This document shows, one piece after another, positions 37,101 to 47,453 of a stretch of DNA of 64,000 bases. Source of the DNA: Mesostigma viride (taxonomy: Eukaryota; Streptophyta; Mesostigmatophyceae; Mesostigmatales; Mesostigmataceae); contig RPFO01000072.1 of NCBI GenBank assembly GCA_009746045.1, positions 315,605-379,604 of the forward strand, read 5' to 3'. Position 1 is the stretch's first letter. Every line of letters starts with the position of its first letter. The notes under the pieces are model-generated. The model saw only the letters and a program-made list of their open reading frames with translations, did not search any database and was not told the origin of the DNA. The translations under genes were made by a program, and so were the position numbers.

Positions 37101-37670
37101 CATGGCATGCACATGTTGTCATTGTGCAGCAAAGCTGCCGACTGTAGTGCTATCACATCCACCGCATCAACTAGGCAGAGATCTGGGTGCATTATACCAT
37201 ATTCAATCATGCATTATATTGAGTTGATGGCATTCATGCAAATTTTGCAAAGGCTGATGCATTATAATAAAAGGGTATTATAATAAAAGAGACCGGTGTT
37301 AAATGGTCAATAATTTGCATGACCACAATATACACATGTACTTGAAGGATGTATTGCAATGTAAATCCAAGTGTGGCAGGTGGCAAGTCACTACCACTTT
37401 ATGTTCATTAATGAATAGCATAGAATAATTATATAGTAGTAACATTTGTTGGCTGCAGGGTCACACATCCTTGGAATACCCCGTACTTTTCAGCATTCGC
37501 CTAAAAAATACCCCGTACTTCTTAACCACAACTTGAAAAATACCCGTACTGCCGTACTGCGTATTTTTTCCCGTATTTTTTACCCCTCCTGAAAATACCC
37601 GTACTTTTGCAGTACGCGCGGGTTTTACCGAATACCCCGTACTGCCGTACAGACCAACACGGGGAGTCAC

Positions 37671-39290
37671 CCTGCTCATGCCCATCACCTGGCTGGACCG
37701 ACAGCAGGGACCACATGCATACCACCAGAGGCCTCCACACCCCAGCTCTGTGGTCGTACATTCAATGGTAACTCTCTTGATGAGAGGTCCATCCTTGTGC
37801 CCAGCACAAGAGTGCAATGGGTCAGACTCACTTACAGCTGCACCAGCTGTCAAGGACGTCTTCATAGGAACCTTGACCTCTCCATGCAGGTGCATGACCC
37901 TGGGCCATCCTCAGAAGGCCTGGAGATCACCTCCTTGACCAGATTTAAATGAATATCTGCATTGGAGCCCCTGGCCATCCCCTTGGGTGTATTAAGGCAT
38001 GCAGGGGATTGCCTAGACAGTAACTGCATGCTCCTTGTTGTCTTCCTTAAGTGACTGTTGTTTGAAGACTGGTTGGCCTGGCTGGGACTTGTTCTTGGGC
38101 TTGTTGTTGCTGTTCTTCGTATTGCCTTGGCTCTGCAGGCTTTCTTGAAAGAGGGACACTCCTTCTTGAGGTGGCCCCAGCCCTTGCACAGGTACATAAC
38201 TCTGGATCTTGGACTTGCTGCAGTGCCCTGGCCTCCACCACTGGCCTCCACATGCACCCCCAGTTGCCAGACGCGTTACCCTGCTTAGGCTGGCCTCCCA
38301 CCCACCTGAACACCGACTTGGAGTGTGATCTCCCGTCAGGGTCAGGGGAACGGCTTGCCTTTCGCTTGTGATGGTTACCCCCAAGCTGTCCTTGGCTTCG
38401 TTCAGCCTCAGGCGCCCTGGAGGCTGGAGCTCCCCTGGGCACGCCCTGCACCTGCATGGGTTGCCTTCACTTCTGGCACTCCACCCTCAAACAGCTCCTC
38501 AGCCGGCTTCAAGGGCTTGCTTTATGATGATTATTAGCTTGCAGAATGCAGGCCTTCATTGTGGTGTGTGGGGCACACATGACCTTGAGATCGAGAGCCG
38601 GCCGCATGTAGCCTTATCCAGCCCAGAGACTTTTAACCAGTTTGTGAGGGCAATGTTGTCAGCAACATTAAAGCCATGAGCTCTGCCCTCTTCAACCATT
38701 TTGCAATTGTTGATAAAATTCTGGATGAGGTCCCCCTTCACTTCCCAGCCTTGGTTCTTGTCCTGCTCGATCTGCCAGTGGATGCCCGCCTTCTTACGCT
38801 GATCCTCTACTAGCAGCTCCTTCAGCTCTGCTATTATGTACACTACCCAATCCTTGCCAGCCTTCTTGCATTCCCTGCATGTTCGAGATTGTCTTTAATC
38901 TGCTCAGTGCACTTGCCAAACGTTTGGCTACCAATCCAGATTTGGTAATAGTTGGTACCACCGTAGAGACTAGGGAAGCCCTCTAAGCCTTCCACAAACT
39001 CTTCAGCCTGTTTGGGCTTTGAGTCTGAGGTGACTGGCTGCAACTGGTTCACAATCAAGAGACCCTGGGCAGTCAAATCGTAGCCAGGAACATGTTGGAT
39101 ATCAGTATTATGATTATGATTATGATTATGATTATGATTATGATTATGATTATGATTATGATTATGATTATGATTATGATTATGATTATGATTATGATTA
39201 TGATTATGATTATGATTATGATTATGATTATGATTATTATTATTATAATTATTGTTATCATTATTATTATTAACATGATCCACCACAACA
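37671..39290 (-). pseudogene. Decayed gag-like region of copia-type retroelement
   Basis: On the minus strand, frames 39286-38843, 38843-38556 and about 38540-37862 read as a broken gag. The pieces include an Asn/His tract encoded by the ATTATG array, QHVPGYDLTAQGLLIVNQL, LKELLVEDQRKKAGIHWQIE and a CCHC-like knuckle LCKGWGHLKKECPSFKK with its first Cys replaced by Met. Frameshifts separate the pieces. It continues beyond the hAT insertion into integrase-like fragments. Confidence 0.45.
39100..39237 (+). repeat. ATTATG hexanucleotide array
   Basis: About 22 uninterrupted units followed by ATT-rich sequence to 39270. Read on the minus strand it encodes alternating His and Asn at the start of the gag-like frame. 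Confidence 0.95.
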
Positions 39291-39510
39291 ATATCCGGCC
39301 CGGTTTAAGCGTATTGGCGCTACCTGCCCCTCCACGTATACTAGCAGCTGCAGCTCCCTAAGTGCTACGCCTGCCGTCAGCCATGGTGATTGCTTGAACT
39401 TGCTGGCAGTACTGCTAGTATAATAAATCCACTACCTGGAAGACAGGCCAGGTACAAAACCAAAGCTTTTATTCAACACTGGAAATCACCTCGAACCGCA
39501 GAAGTGCCGA
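39291..39510. other. Possible LTR or flank of the retroelement
   Basis: Contains ATACTAGCAGCTG near 39337 and the partly inverted CTGCTAGTATAATAAA near 39411. I could not find a second copy to prove an LTR. Confidence 0.25.
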
Positions 39511-40119
39511 CTACAGAAAAAGTGCTGACTCCCGCTGCCGGCCTTCAGTTGATATACCGCGAAGATCGCAGTACTCGTAGTCGTAGACGGAGTCGTCGTT
39601 GACAGGCTGAAGCGCAGGGCCGCTGCCGACCTCGATAAGCACCGGTGTGTTAATCTCGTTCCGAGTGGGAATGAACACCGCTCGGCGCCGACGAGAATTA
39701 ATGATTCGTAGCGGATGGGTGAAAATCGACAGAAGCTCCCAGCCACCGCAGATCTCACGCGATATGGCCTTCAGAAAAGCCACCAGGTTTATAAGGACCT
39801 GGCGTTCGCGAGTGCAAATGCCACCGGAAATGAGAGACAGCACCGGCGCCAAATCCTGAAACAATTGGTTGTCATTGCCGGCGCGTGGCCACTACCCGCA
39901 GCTAACCAATTTTTGCAGGTTGCACTGGAACCCCCATGGCCGGTGAGGGACGAGTACAGCGTTGTCAAGCTCCTCGACAGCAACAGTGACTTCGCTTATC
40001 GAACGCAGTCCTCCCCGCACCTGGATTTGAAACGAAATTAAGACGTTGCGAATCGCATCCAAATGGCCGCGAAGCTCCGGAACAAGTGACGCCGGGAAGG
40101 CGCGGGTTTTATTGGACAA
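39511..40119 (-). pseudogene. Unrecognised ~200-residue frame broken by one stop
   Basis: Two minus-strand frames in the same phase, 40119-39892 and 39864-39511, are separated by a TAG at the end of the first. The upstream part reads NKTRAFPASLVPELRGHLDA and EVTVAVEELDNAV; the downstream part reads RQVLINLVAFLKAISREICG and SRRRRAVFIPTRNEI. Composition looks protein-like on both sides. A 40-nt GT-AG interval (GTAGTG to GTTTCAG) spans the stop but would be an unusually short intron. I do not recognise the family; it may be a transposon protein or a host pseudogene. Confidence 0.35.
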
Positions 40120-40780
40120 TCGCCGAGAGCCCAGGTTGGCAGGTACATCGGTACGTCAAATATGTTGGCCTCCAAAATACGAGTATATACGTGGAGCCTG
40201 CAGAATACGTCACCAGAATACGTGGCAGTGTGCAGCATGGTCAGTTATGAATGGGCGGCTTTAGGGTTTAGGCCTTATGGGCATAGTTATGCATGGATTT
40301 TTCTGCCTACCCCTCAGGGCCTGGCGACAAGGTCACCAAGCCCAACTGGGAATGGCTGGCATGCAGCTTCAAGAACCGGAGGCGTACTTGAAGACAGTCA
40401 TCATGTGCAGCTACCTGCGCTGCGACGCCCAGGACAGTTCACCCAGATTGGCTACGCTGGCCTCAGGAGCCTCCTGCATGAGCGCAGACGCCGGCAGCCA
40501 CAGACTGAGCAGCTGCAGCATCCTCGCAGAGCGGCACTCTCCCCCAACTCCATCCGAGCTGCAGTGGCGGAGCAGCTGGCGCCGATGGCTGAGCAGCTCA
40601 CCGCCCTGAAACGCGCCTGACGGCCCACTCAACGCTCTCTCGGTCAAGGTCAACAACATTTTTAGCGCCCAACGTTATATAGTACCTTCAATTAGCTCAG
40701 TCAGACTGGCACCTTGTGGCCATCAGCTTGCGCCTTAGCCGACGTCTTGAGCCCACCTCATGCACCTTTGTCTCATAAGC
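40120..40780. other. No confident gene
   Basis: A plus-strand frame (40162-40620, 152 codons) has an Arg/Gln-rich C-terminal half and repeats such as VAEQLAPMAEQLTALK that could be helical. It has no domain and no transcription context. It might be a fragment of a LINE ORF1 coiled coil. Confidence 0.3.
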
Positions 40781-40824
40781 TGTGCATCAGCCTACCTATG
40801 GTATTGCACTGGTTGTATTGCACC

Positions 40825-41010
40825 CACAGTGTAATTGCGCCCCGGCATGCACCATGCTGTGGAGAGAGTGCTCTGTGGCCTGCCCACTTGCGGCAGTGAG
40901 AGAAGCTAGGGCGCCCTCCCTCCTTCGATCTCGCTGTGCATAACTGCATATAGGGTTGAAGGTTCCTTTAGTATAACTCTGTATTGGCACCCACGTGACG
41001 CAGTCACGTG
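40825..41010 (-). repeat. G-box palindrome repeat family, copy 3
   Basis: Reverse orientation. CACGTGACGCAGTCACGTG lies at 40992-41010, then complements of GGAACCTTCAACC, GGAGGGAGGGCGCCCTAGC, TTCTCTCACTGC and AAGTGGGCAGGCCACAGAG. An AT-rich TTAATTGATTAATTAAT tract follows on its outer side. Confidence 0.7.
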
Positions 41011-42740
41011 CTCATTAATTGATTAATTAATAGAGTTAATGCACGGATATCACTCATGCATGGCAATTAGGTGCAGAACACACTGACAACCATTACCATG
41101 AATGCATGAGACGACCAGCTATCATCGACTACATATCAAGGAGACAACCAGCGCAGGCCAGAAATCAACTACATATTATGTCAAAATGACTGGCATGAAT
41201 GAATAATTATTTTAACAACCACATAAACAGCTCCACTATATTGGCATGCGTTCCATATATCAATAAGACAACATATACACCGGTCGACCCCGAAGCAAGG
41301 CCGTGGACGCTCTCCGCCATTGTCCTGAAGCTAAGGTGCTGCTGCTTCCTCGCCTTCAGCCCGGCCTTCTTGCTCCACAAGTACTGGAATTCTAACCTCC
41401 GTTTCTGCCCAATCTTTGCGTCAAGGCAAGCATCTATGCCCTAGAGATAGAGGACAACGAGCCCCCCCCTGTGGGGAAGCGCCCGCGTGTGCAAACCCGT
41501 GGGAGGCACGCCAGACAGCTCCCCTAGGGCATCGTTAGGCTGTCTAGATAGATGTTGTAGTTAGAATGCTGTTAGATAGATGTCGTAGGTAGCTGATGTA
41601 GATAGATTAGACCGGTAGGACTGTTTGCACCCATCCATCCATCCATCGGGGTTAATGCTCCGTGACTCCCCAACGGTAGCACGAGTCTAATTAATTAATT
41701 AATTAATCTATGCCCTGCCCTGCATGCGCGATGCCCGCAAAATGTGCGCGCATCCGGGTTGCACTAATCTGCTTGCCATCGCCACTGGTAAAATTGTGGC
41801 CGCAAAATGAGCAGCTAAACTTCAGCTGCGAATTAACTGTTTTCCCCAGAGCATCCTTCACCAAGACAGTTTTTTCGCTGCAATTTTATGCTCTGGCCCT
41901 TTTTCTGGCATGGCTGCAAAAACACGTTTGCCCTTAGTGCAAAATCCAATTGCACACCTCTATGCAATATTAATGATACAGGGCGCTGTGTTACGTACCA
42001 CGTTCCCAGCACAGCTGGCATTTTCACCGTGCATGCTGGCACTCTCTCCGTGTTGTTTTTGCTGTTGTTACATGGAACTCTCTCCGTGTAATTTCAGCTA
42101 GCTTGCCAACTGCCAAGTCATTACTGGACTTGCGAAAAGCCTAGTTCATACCCTGCCAGCCGTTAAGAATGTACTCCAGCACAAGTACATTTTGAGTTTT
42201 TCCAAGTTTCTTGTTTTTTGCTTGTTTCAAGTTCAGTTTTGCATAAAAAGTGTCCCCATAGCCCCTGGATCTCATCTGGAGGTAGTTGAACTAGTATATG
42301 CTACAATATACTAGGTTGTACTATTTTCTACTACATTTATACTATAATGTACTAAATTGAACTACATCTGAACTAAATGTAACTGTGATTGATGCCCCTG
42401 TAACGTCTCCCAATGCTCAATAACAGGTCTGGCCACCATTGGTGACCTCCTAGAGCCATTCACAGCTGCATTTCGTGGATCACCGCACACAAAAAAAATG
42501 TTTTACTTAGCCTTATCAACATGGGAATGAGGGCTTTGGTGTGCAAACATGCATGTGTGCTAAAAATTGGACATTCTGACACTGCACGAGAGTCTGGTAA
42601 TACTTAAGCACTTCAGGTCATGATCGAAGTATAGAATGAACTGATGCAAGCAATCAAGCATTATGCAAGGAATGGAATGCTGCAATGAATTTTAGCAGTA
42701 ATACTTGCAACTAGGGAACACACGATAAAGTCACGAATCT
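41011..42740. other. AT-rich non-coding stretch
   Basis: No gene. Contains the dispersed motif at 41134, a tail fragment of the SINE-like family (about 41645-41708: CTCCGTGACTCCCCAACGG, then GCACGAG, then TTAA repeats), an ATCC tetramer, and a degenerate ACTA-rich tract at 42288-42380. Confidence 0.4.
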
Positions 42741-42939
42741 GACATGCATTGTGCCGTCATGGCACATGCATGAACATGTACACGAACAGAGGATCACGCG
42801 GACGCCCACGTGCACGCGCATGGCAATCCCCATGCCCCCCCCCCCCACACACACACAAGCCCCAACTCCAAACATTGCACCAATGACCCACCCACCCAAA
42901 CCCAACCCCAGCCCCCCTGACCCCCCCAACGCCCATGCA

Positions 42940-43150
42940 CACGCCCATGCCCCCGCCCCGCCCCCGCCCCCGCCCCCGCCCGCCCCCGCCCCGCCCCGCC
43001 CCGCCCGCCCCCGCCCCCGCCCCCGCCCCCGCCCGCCCCGCCCCCGCCCCCGCCCCCGCCCCGCCCCCGCCCCCGCCCCCGCCCCCGCCCCGCCCCCGCC
43101 CCGCCCCCGCCCCCGCCCCCGCCCATGCCCCCGCCCCGCCCATGCCCCCG
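42940..43150 (+). repeat. CCCCGC/CCCGCC hexamer-like array
   Basis: Imperfect C-rich hexamers and pentamers ending in CCCATGCCC units. Long Pro/Arg/Ala frames on both strands over 42751-43450 are artefacts of this tract. Confidence 0.9.
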
Positions 43151-43166
43151 CACCCGCCCATTCTCA

Positions 43167-43978
43167 CCCACGCCCACGCCCACGCCCACGCCCACGCCCA
43201 TGCCCACGCCCACGCCCATGCCCACGCCCACGCCCACGCCCACGCCCACGCCCACGCCCACGCCCACGCCCACGCCCACGCCCACGCCCACGCCCACGCC
43301 CACGCCCACGCCCACGCCCACGCCCACGCCCACGCCCACGCCCACGCCCACGCCCACGCCCACGCCCACGCCCACGCCCGCGGCTACGCCCACCCTAGCC
43401 TCACCACTACTCCAAGCCACAATTATACCCAAAGCCACAGCCAGAAGTAGAGCGCAGCTGCAACAATAGCAGACGTAGCTGAGACACACACCTACCCACG
43501 CCAACGCCCACGCCCACGCCCACGCCCACGCCCACGCCCACGCCCACGCCCACGCCCACGCCCACGCCCACGCCCACGCCCACGCCCACGCCCACGCCCA
43601 CGCCCACGCCCACGCCCACGCCCACGCCCACGCCCACGCCCACGCCCACGCCCACGCCCACGCCCACGCCCACGCCCACGCCCACGCCCACGCCCACGCC
43701 CACGCCCACGCCCACGCCCACTCCAACGCCCACTCCCACGCCCACGCCCACGCGCACGCGCACGCCCACGCCCACGCCCACGCCCACGCCCATGCCCATG
43801 CCCACGCCCACGCCCACGCCCACGCCCACGCCCATGCCCACGCCCACGCCCACGCCCACGCCCACGCCCACACCCACGCCCACGCCCACGCCCACGCCCA
43901 CGCCCACGCCCACGCCCGCGCCCATGCCCACGCTCACGCCCACGCCCACGCCCACGCCCGCGCCTGCGCCCACCCTAG
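43167..43978 (+). repeat. CCCACG hexamer arrays in two ~580-bp higher-order units
   Basis: Arrays of CCCACG run over about 43167-43380 and 43500-43970. Each is followed by the same unique segment (CACCCTAGCCTCACC, CTACTCCAAGCCACAA, AAGCCACAGCCAGAAGTA, GACACACACCTACCCACG), starting at 43391 and 43971, a period of 580. The arrays and the unique segment have therefore been duplicated together. Confidence 0.9.
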
Positions 43979-44240
43979 CCTCACCCCTACTCCAAGCCAC
44001 AAATGCACCGTAAGCCACAGCCAGAAGTACAGCACAGCAGCGACAATTGCAGACTTAGCCCAGACACACACCTACCCACGTCAATGCCCCTGCCCAGAGA
44101 CTCGCGGCCTCATCCCACCCCCCTGCACGAACAGTTCCCAAACAAAAGAAAAGGCAAACAAAAGGAACAAGAGTAGCAAGCTGCATTGCGAGCACATATG
44201 CCAGTTCTGGTGCACATGCCAGGCCGAAAGCAACTCATGA

Positions 44241-44478
44241 TTGCCCCTGCCCCTGCCCCTGCCCCTACCCCTGCTCCTGCCCCTGCCCCTGCCCCTGCCC
44301 CTGCCCCTGCCCCTGCCCCTGCCCCTGCCCCTGCCCCTGCCCCTGCCCCTGCCCCTGCCCCTGCCCCTGCCCCTGCCCCTGCCCCTGCCCCTGCCCCTGC
44401 CCCTGCCCCTGCCCCTGCCCCTGCCCCTGCCCCTGCCCCTGCCCCTGCCCCTGCCCCTGCCCCTGCTCCTGCCCCTGC
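44241..44478 (+). repeat. GCCCCT hexanucleotide array
   Basis: About 39 units of CCCCTG with rare CTCCTG and CCCCTA variants. Confidence 0.95.
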
Positions 44479-45000
44479 CATCACCATTCTAACCACCACA
44501 CATTACGAAAAGCAAGAAGAAATTATAATAATAAGAAGAAATAATAAGAAGAAGAAATAATAATAATAAACAAGCACAAAGTTGACTGCACATGCGACTG
44601 TACCAGTAGGCACGTAGCAAATTTTAGCTGCAGCTTCAATTTCAACTTCATTGCAATTGCAAGTGTGACTGCATGTGTAATTGCACTACCAATGCCTAAT
44701 GCCCACTGCATGTGCCCAGTGCGAATGCAATTCAAAAGCAACATGCAATCGAAATTACAGCTGAAGCCGGCTATTAACAAAGATATTTAAAGCAGTTGTT
44801 AACTACAGAGACCCAATGAAAATGCAAATGCAATGAAAAAGCAACAGAAGTTGAAGCCACTGCCACTCTACCTGCCGACAGTAACACCACCGCCAGCACC
44901 CACTCATATCCCAACGACAAGGAAATAGAATTGCCCAAAGCCAGACATACATTGGGACGCATAAGCAAACGGCAACGCAAGCGCACATGCAAATGTATAC
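44479..45000. other. AT-rich tracts and decayed hexamer-like sequence
   Basis: AAT/AAG microsatellite at 44514-44575. Then 44600-44760 and 44815-44850 contain many GCAATT, GCAAAT and GCAACA hexamer-spaced words, suggesting a decayed form of the neighbouring GCAAAC array. No gene. Confidence 0.4.
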
Positions 45001-45002
45001 GC

Positions 45003-45081
45003 AAAGGCAAAGGCAAAGGCAAACGCAAACGCAAACGCAAACGCAAACGCAAACGCAAACGCAAACGCAAACGCAAACGCA
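45003..45081 (+). repeat. GCAAAC/GCAAAG hexanucleotide array
   Basis: Three GCAAAG units then about ten GCAAAC units. Confidence 0.95.
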
Positions 45082-45707
45082 AGCTTGTCATGTACCTACG
45101 CTTAACTGCAAACGCAAACTGTGCACGAAGCAAAAAGATTGGATGGCCAAGATCATGGCAAATACGAGGGCCGAAAACAATCCAACTTCATCTAAATGTC
45201 CGAAATCCTCACAACGTTTCGATGCGCGCTTGAATGTCGAAGGCCTGCGCCCATTATCGATCATAAGTCGAATGTGTAATTGTCGGCTTATGAGAACTGC
45301 TTTGCGACAGTATCACGTCAGGCCGTTCCTGTGCAGCCATTTTCCCTGTGCAGCGGGTGGACAACGTTCACTTTCCGCATTATTCATGGCTATCGAAGTT
45401 AATTCTTACCGACCCCGGCTGCCATGGCCACTGGCCACGCATATCAAGTTCAGGTATTCCCGACCAGTAGCGCAGCAGATTTCTGTCGGAAGGCATCCTA
45501 AGCATCGTGATAAAAGAAATCCGAACAATAGACATTCATGCTGCATCTAAGGACATTATGGCATTTGTATATACTGCAAGTACATGTATCGACATTGCCG
45601 TGATTGCTAACCCCGACTCACCATGAACAGGACCTTTCCCTCTGCCTCCATGAAATGTACTTCGTGAAATGTACTGTAATACATATGATGTACTACGATG
45701 ATAATCA
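45082..45707. other. No gene seen
   Basis: Short frames only. The sequence 45647-45680 contains two ATGAAATGTAC/GTGAAATGTAC words that recur next to the inverted repeat that follows. Confidence 0.35.
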
Positions 45708-46186
45708 TCCCAGCAAAGCCATAGCACACCTTCCGTTTCGACCGCCATGTCGGCCACTAGTCCGGATAGCTCAATGTGCACCTGACCTTGACACTAATCG
45801 CACAAACAGCCACAATTTTGCAAGCAAGAAGACATGGCTACCTCGGCATTTCATGAAATGTACCCTGTTTGCTGCAATTAAAATTCCCTACAGAATCTTC
45901 GCCGGCCAATCACGTTCCTTAGTACATTTTGCGGGACCAATCACGTGCCTTAGTACATTTTGCGAGATTTGGCGAGCGAGCGCCGGCCAATCACGTTCCT
46001 TAGTACATTTCACGAAATGCATTTCACGAAGTACATTTCATGAAATGCCGAGGTAGCCATGTCTTCTTGCTTGCAAAATTGTGGCTGTTTGTGCGATTAG
46101 TGTCAAGGTCAGGTGCACATTGAGCTATCCGGACTAGTGGCCGACATGGCGGTCGAAACGGAAGGTGTGCTATGGCTTTGCTGGGA
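45708..46186. repeat. Perfect 156-bp inverted repeat with 167-bp loop
   Basis: 45708-45863 is the exact reverse complement of 46031-46186; I compared the arms base by base. The loop (45864-46030) carries three copies of CCAATCACGT followed by CCTTAGTACATTT at 45906, 45937 and 45987. The right arm contains the first codons of the plus-strand frame at 46146, and the left arm contains the same codons on the minus strand. It could be a divergent promoter, a transposon end or a palindromic duplication. Confidence 0.9.
45906..46010. promoter_or_regulatory. Three CCAAT-box repeats in the inverted-repeat loop
   Basis: CCAATCACGT at 45906, 45937 and 45987, each followed by a close copy of TCCTTAGTACATTT. 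CCAAT is a common eukaryotic promoter element, and its placement just upstream of the 46146 frame suggests promoter activity. This is inference. Confidence 0.35.
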
Positions 46187-46619
46187 CATAATCGTGGCTA
46201 TCTGCTTCCTGGCTTTCGCTATCATGGTGATGGGACACCATGGGAAGCGCAAGTTCGCAGCCATAGTGCTAAGCGGCAGCACCCATGCCGGCAGCCTAGT
46301 GACCGACGAGACGTTCGACTGTAAGTGCGGCCACGAGTGCATGAAGCCCATTAGAATATCACATCTCCAGGCATTGCGAAGCGCCTGGTTTTCGCCCGGG
46401 CGGAAGCAAGAGGACAGGAAGGCGGCGATAAAGCAGCAGCTGCACCAGGGGGGGTACGACGCCATAACCACGATGTCGTCATCTACTCGTCACAAGTTCG
46501 TTCATGGCGCTGGTTTTCGGTTCGTTCTCGACGGGGGAGTCAAGGATATGAACATAGGGTTTGTGACCCCTTTTCACTTTCGCGTTTCACTTTCGAGGCG
46601 GCCTTCAGGCACTGCCTGA
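46146..46619 (+). CDS. Unrecognised Cys-motif protein, probably transposon-derived
   Basis: 157 residues from the first in-frame ATG. The N-terminus has a hydrophobic stretch LCWDIIVAICFLAFAIMVM followed by HHGKRK. The middle has DCKCGHECMKPIRIS and a helical LRSAWF...EDRKAAIKQQL. This CxCxxxC-then-helix arrangement resembles the N-terminal part of transposon proteins in which Cys-rich motifs precede I...LR..F, but I cannot name the family. The following frame (FEAAFRHCLKISNHVW, then LFGPPVKLITFDDVLAGLG to a stop near 46770) looks protein-like in shifted phase, so the gene is probably broken or spliced. Confidence 0.4.
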   Translation: MAVETEGVLWLCWDIIVAICFLAFAIMVMGHHGKRKFAAIVLSGSTHAGSLVTDETFDCKCGHECMKPIRISHLQALRSAWFSPGRKQEDRKAAIKQQLHQGGYDAITTMSSSTRHKFVHGAGFRFVLDGGVKDMNIGFVTPFHFRVSLSRRPSGTA

Positions 46620-47143
46620 AAATTAGCAACCACGTTTGGAACTCTTCGGACCACCTGTGAAACTAATCACATTTGATGATGTGCTGGCGGGCCTGGGCAT
46701 CGCATTTGAGCATTACTTCGAGCAGGGCTCAACAAGCTCGATTCGCCAACTCAACCCGAAGAAGCCCTAAGCTGCGGTAAGACATATATTTGTGTGGATG
46801 GCTCTTGATATCATGCTGAATTTCTAGACTTCTCTAGGTGGACAGTTCATGTGCAGCCATACAGGTCATCCATGTGTGTTTTAACCATGTTGCATGTGCC
46901 ACAGATATTATGAGCAGTATTTACTAAGTGTGCTGGAGTCGTTGTTGCATGCTTGTTGTATTTCACAGTTCACGCCTGCATGAACGCATCGTTGATACTA
47001 ATGATTATTCATATTGCATGACTGTTCTATTGGGGACGCCGCGCTTGATGTCACAACGTGGCCGAAAGGGTGCATCCACCGCGACGGCCGGTGGGTGAAA
47101 TCGATGGACGCATTTCCGAAGAAGCCAGCCGCGGGCCACACCC
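46620..47143. other. No confident gene; possible continuation exons
   Basis: 46655-46770 reads LITFDDVLAGLGIAFEHYFE in one plus frame and ends in a stop before GTAAGACAT. A plus-strand frame from 47014 continues into the hexamer array. Confidence 0.3.
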
Positions 47144-47376
47144 ATGGCGCGGGCGGGGCGCGGGCGGGGGCGGGGGGGGGGAGAAGGCGCGGGTGCGGGC
47201 GCGGGCGCCACCCAAGCGCGGGCGCGGGCGCGGGCGCGGGCCCGGCGGGCGGGGGGGGCGGGGGCGCAGGCGCCGGCGCGGGTGCGGGCGCGGGCGCCAC
47301 CCAAGGCGCGCGCGCGGGCGCGGGCGGGGGTGGGGGCGCAGGCGCCGGCGCGGGTGCGGGCGCGGGCGCCACCGCC
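47144..47376 (+). repeat. GCGGGC hexamer-rich array
   Basis: Imperfect GCGGGC units interrupted by two GGGG-rich blocks. A near-duplication of the GGCGCAGGCGCCGGCGCGGG block occurs near 47263 and 47336. It encodes Gly/Ala on the plus strand and Pro/Ala/Arg on the minus. Confidence 0.85.
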
Positions 47377-47453
47377 GACTTGGATGATGAGCCAGCAACC
47401 GAAGCCGAGAGGGAGAGGCACCGCTCTTCGAAGGTGTTCGATCTCGAAGTGTT

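Larger units (their letters stand above)
36024..37670 (+). mobile_element. hAT-like DNA transposon with 8-bp target duplication
   Basis: The element 36032-37662 has inverted ends: CCGTGTTGGTCCGTACGGCA on the left, and the reverse complement CCGTGTTGGTCTGTACGGCA on the right. Both are followed by CGGGTAT-type sequence. It is flanked by perfect 8-bp direct repeats GGAGTCAC (36024-36031 and 37663-37670), the size expected of the hAT superfamily. It carries a BED zinc-finger frame at 36477-36911 but no recognisable catalytic DDE or dimerisation region, so it is probably non-autonomous. The subterminal right region is a cluster of TACCCCGTACTTTT-like repeats (37478-37640). Confidence 0.8.

Noticed and set aside
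42751-44018. Pro/Ala/His and Ala-Trp or Gly-Val repeat frames up to 359 codons
   Set aside because: Translations of hexanucleotide arrays on both strands.
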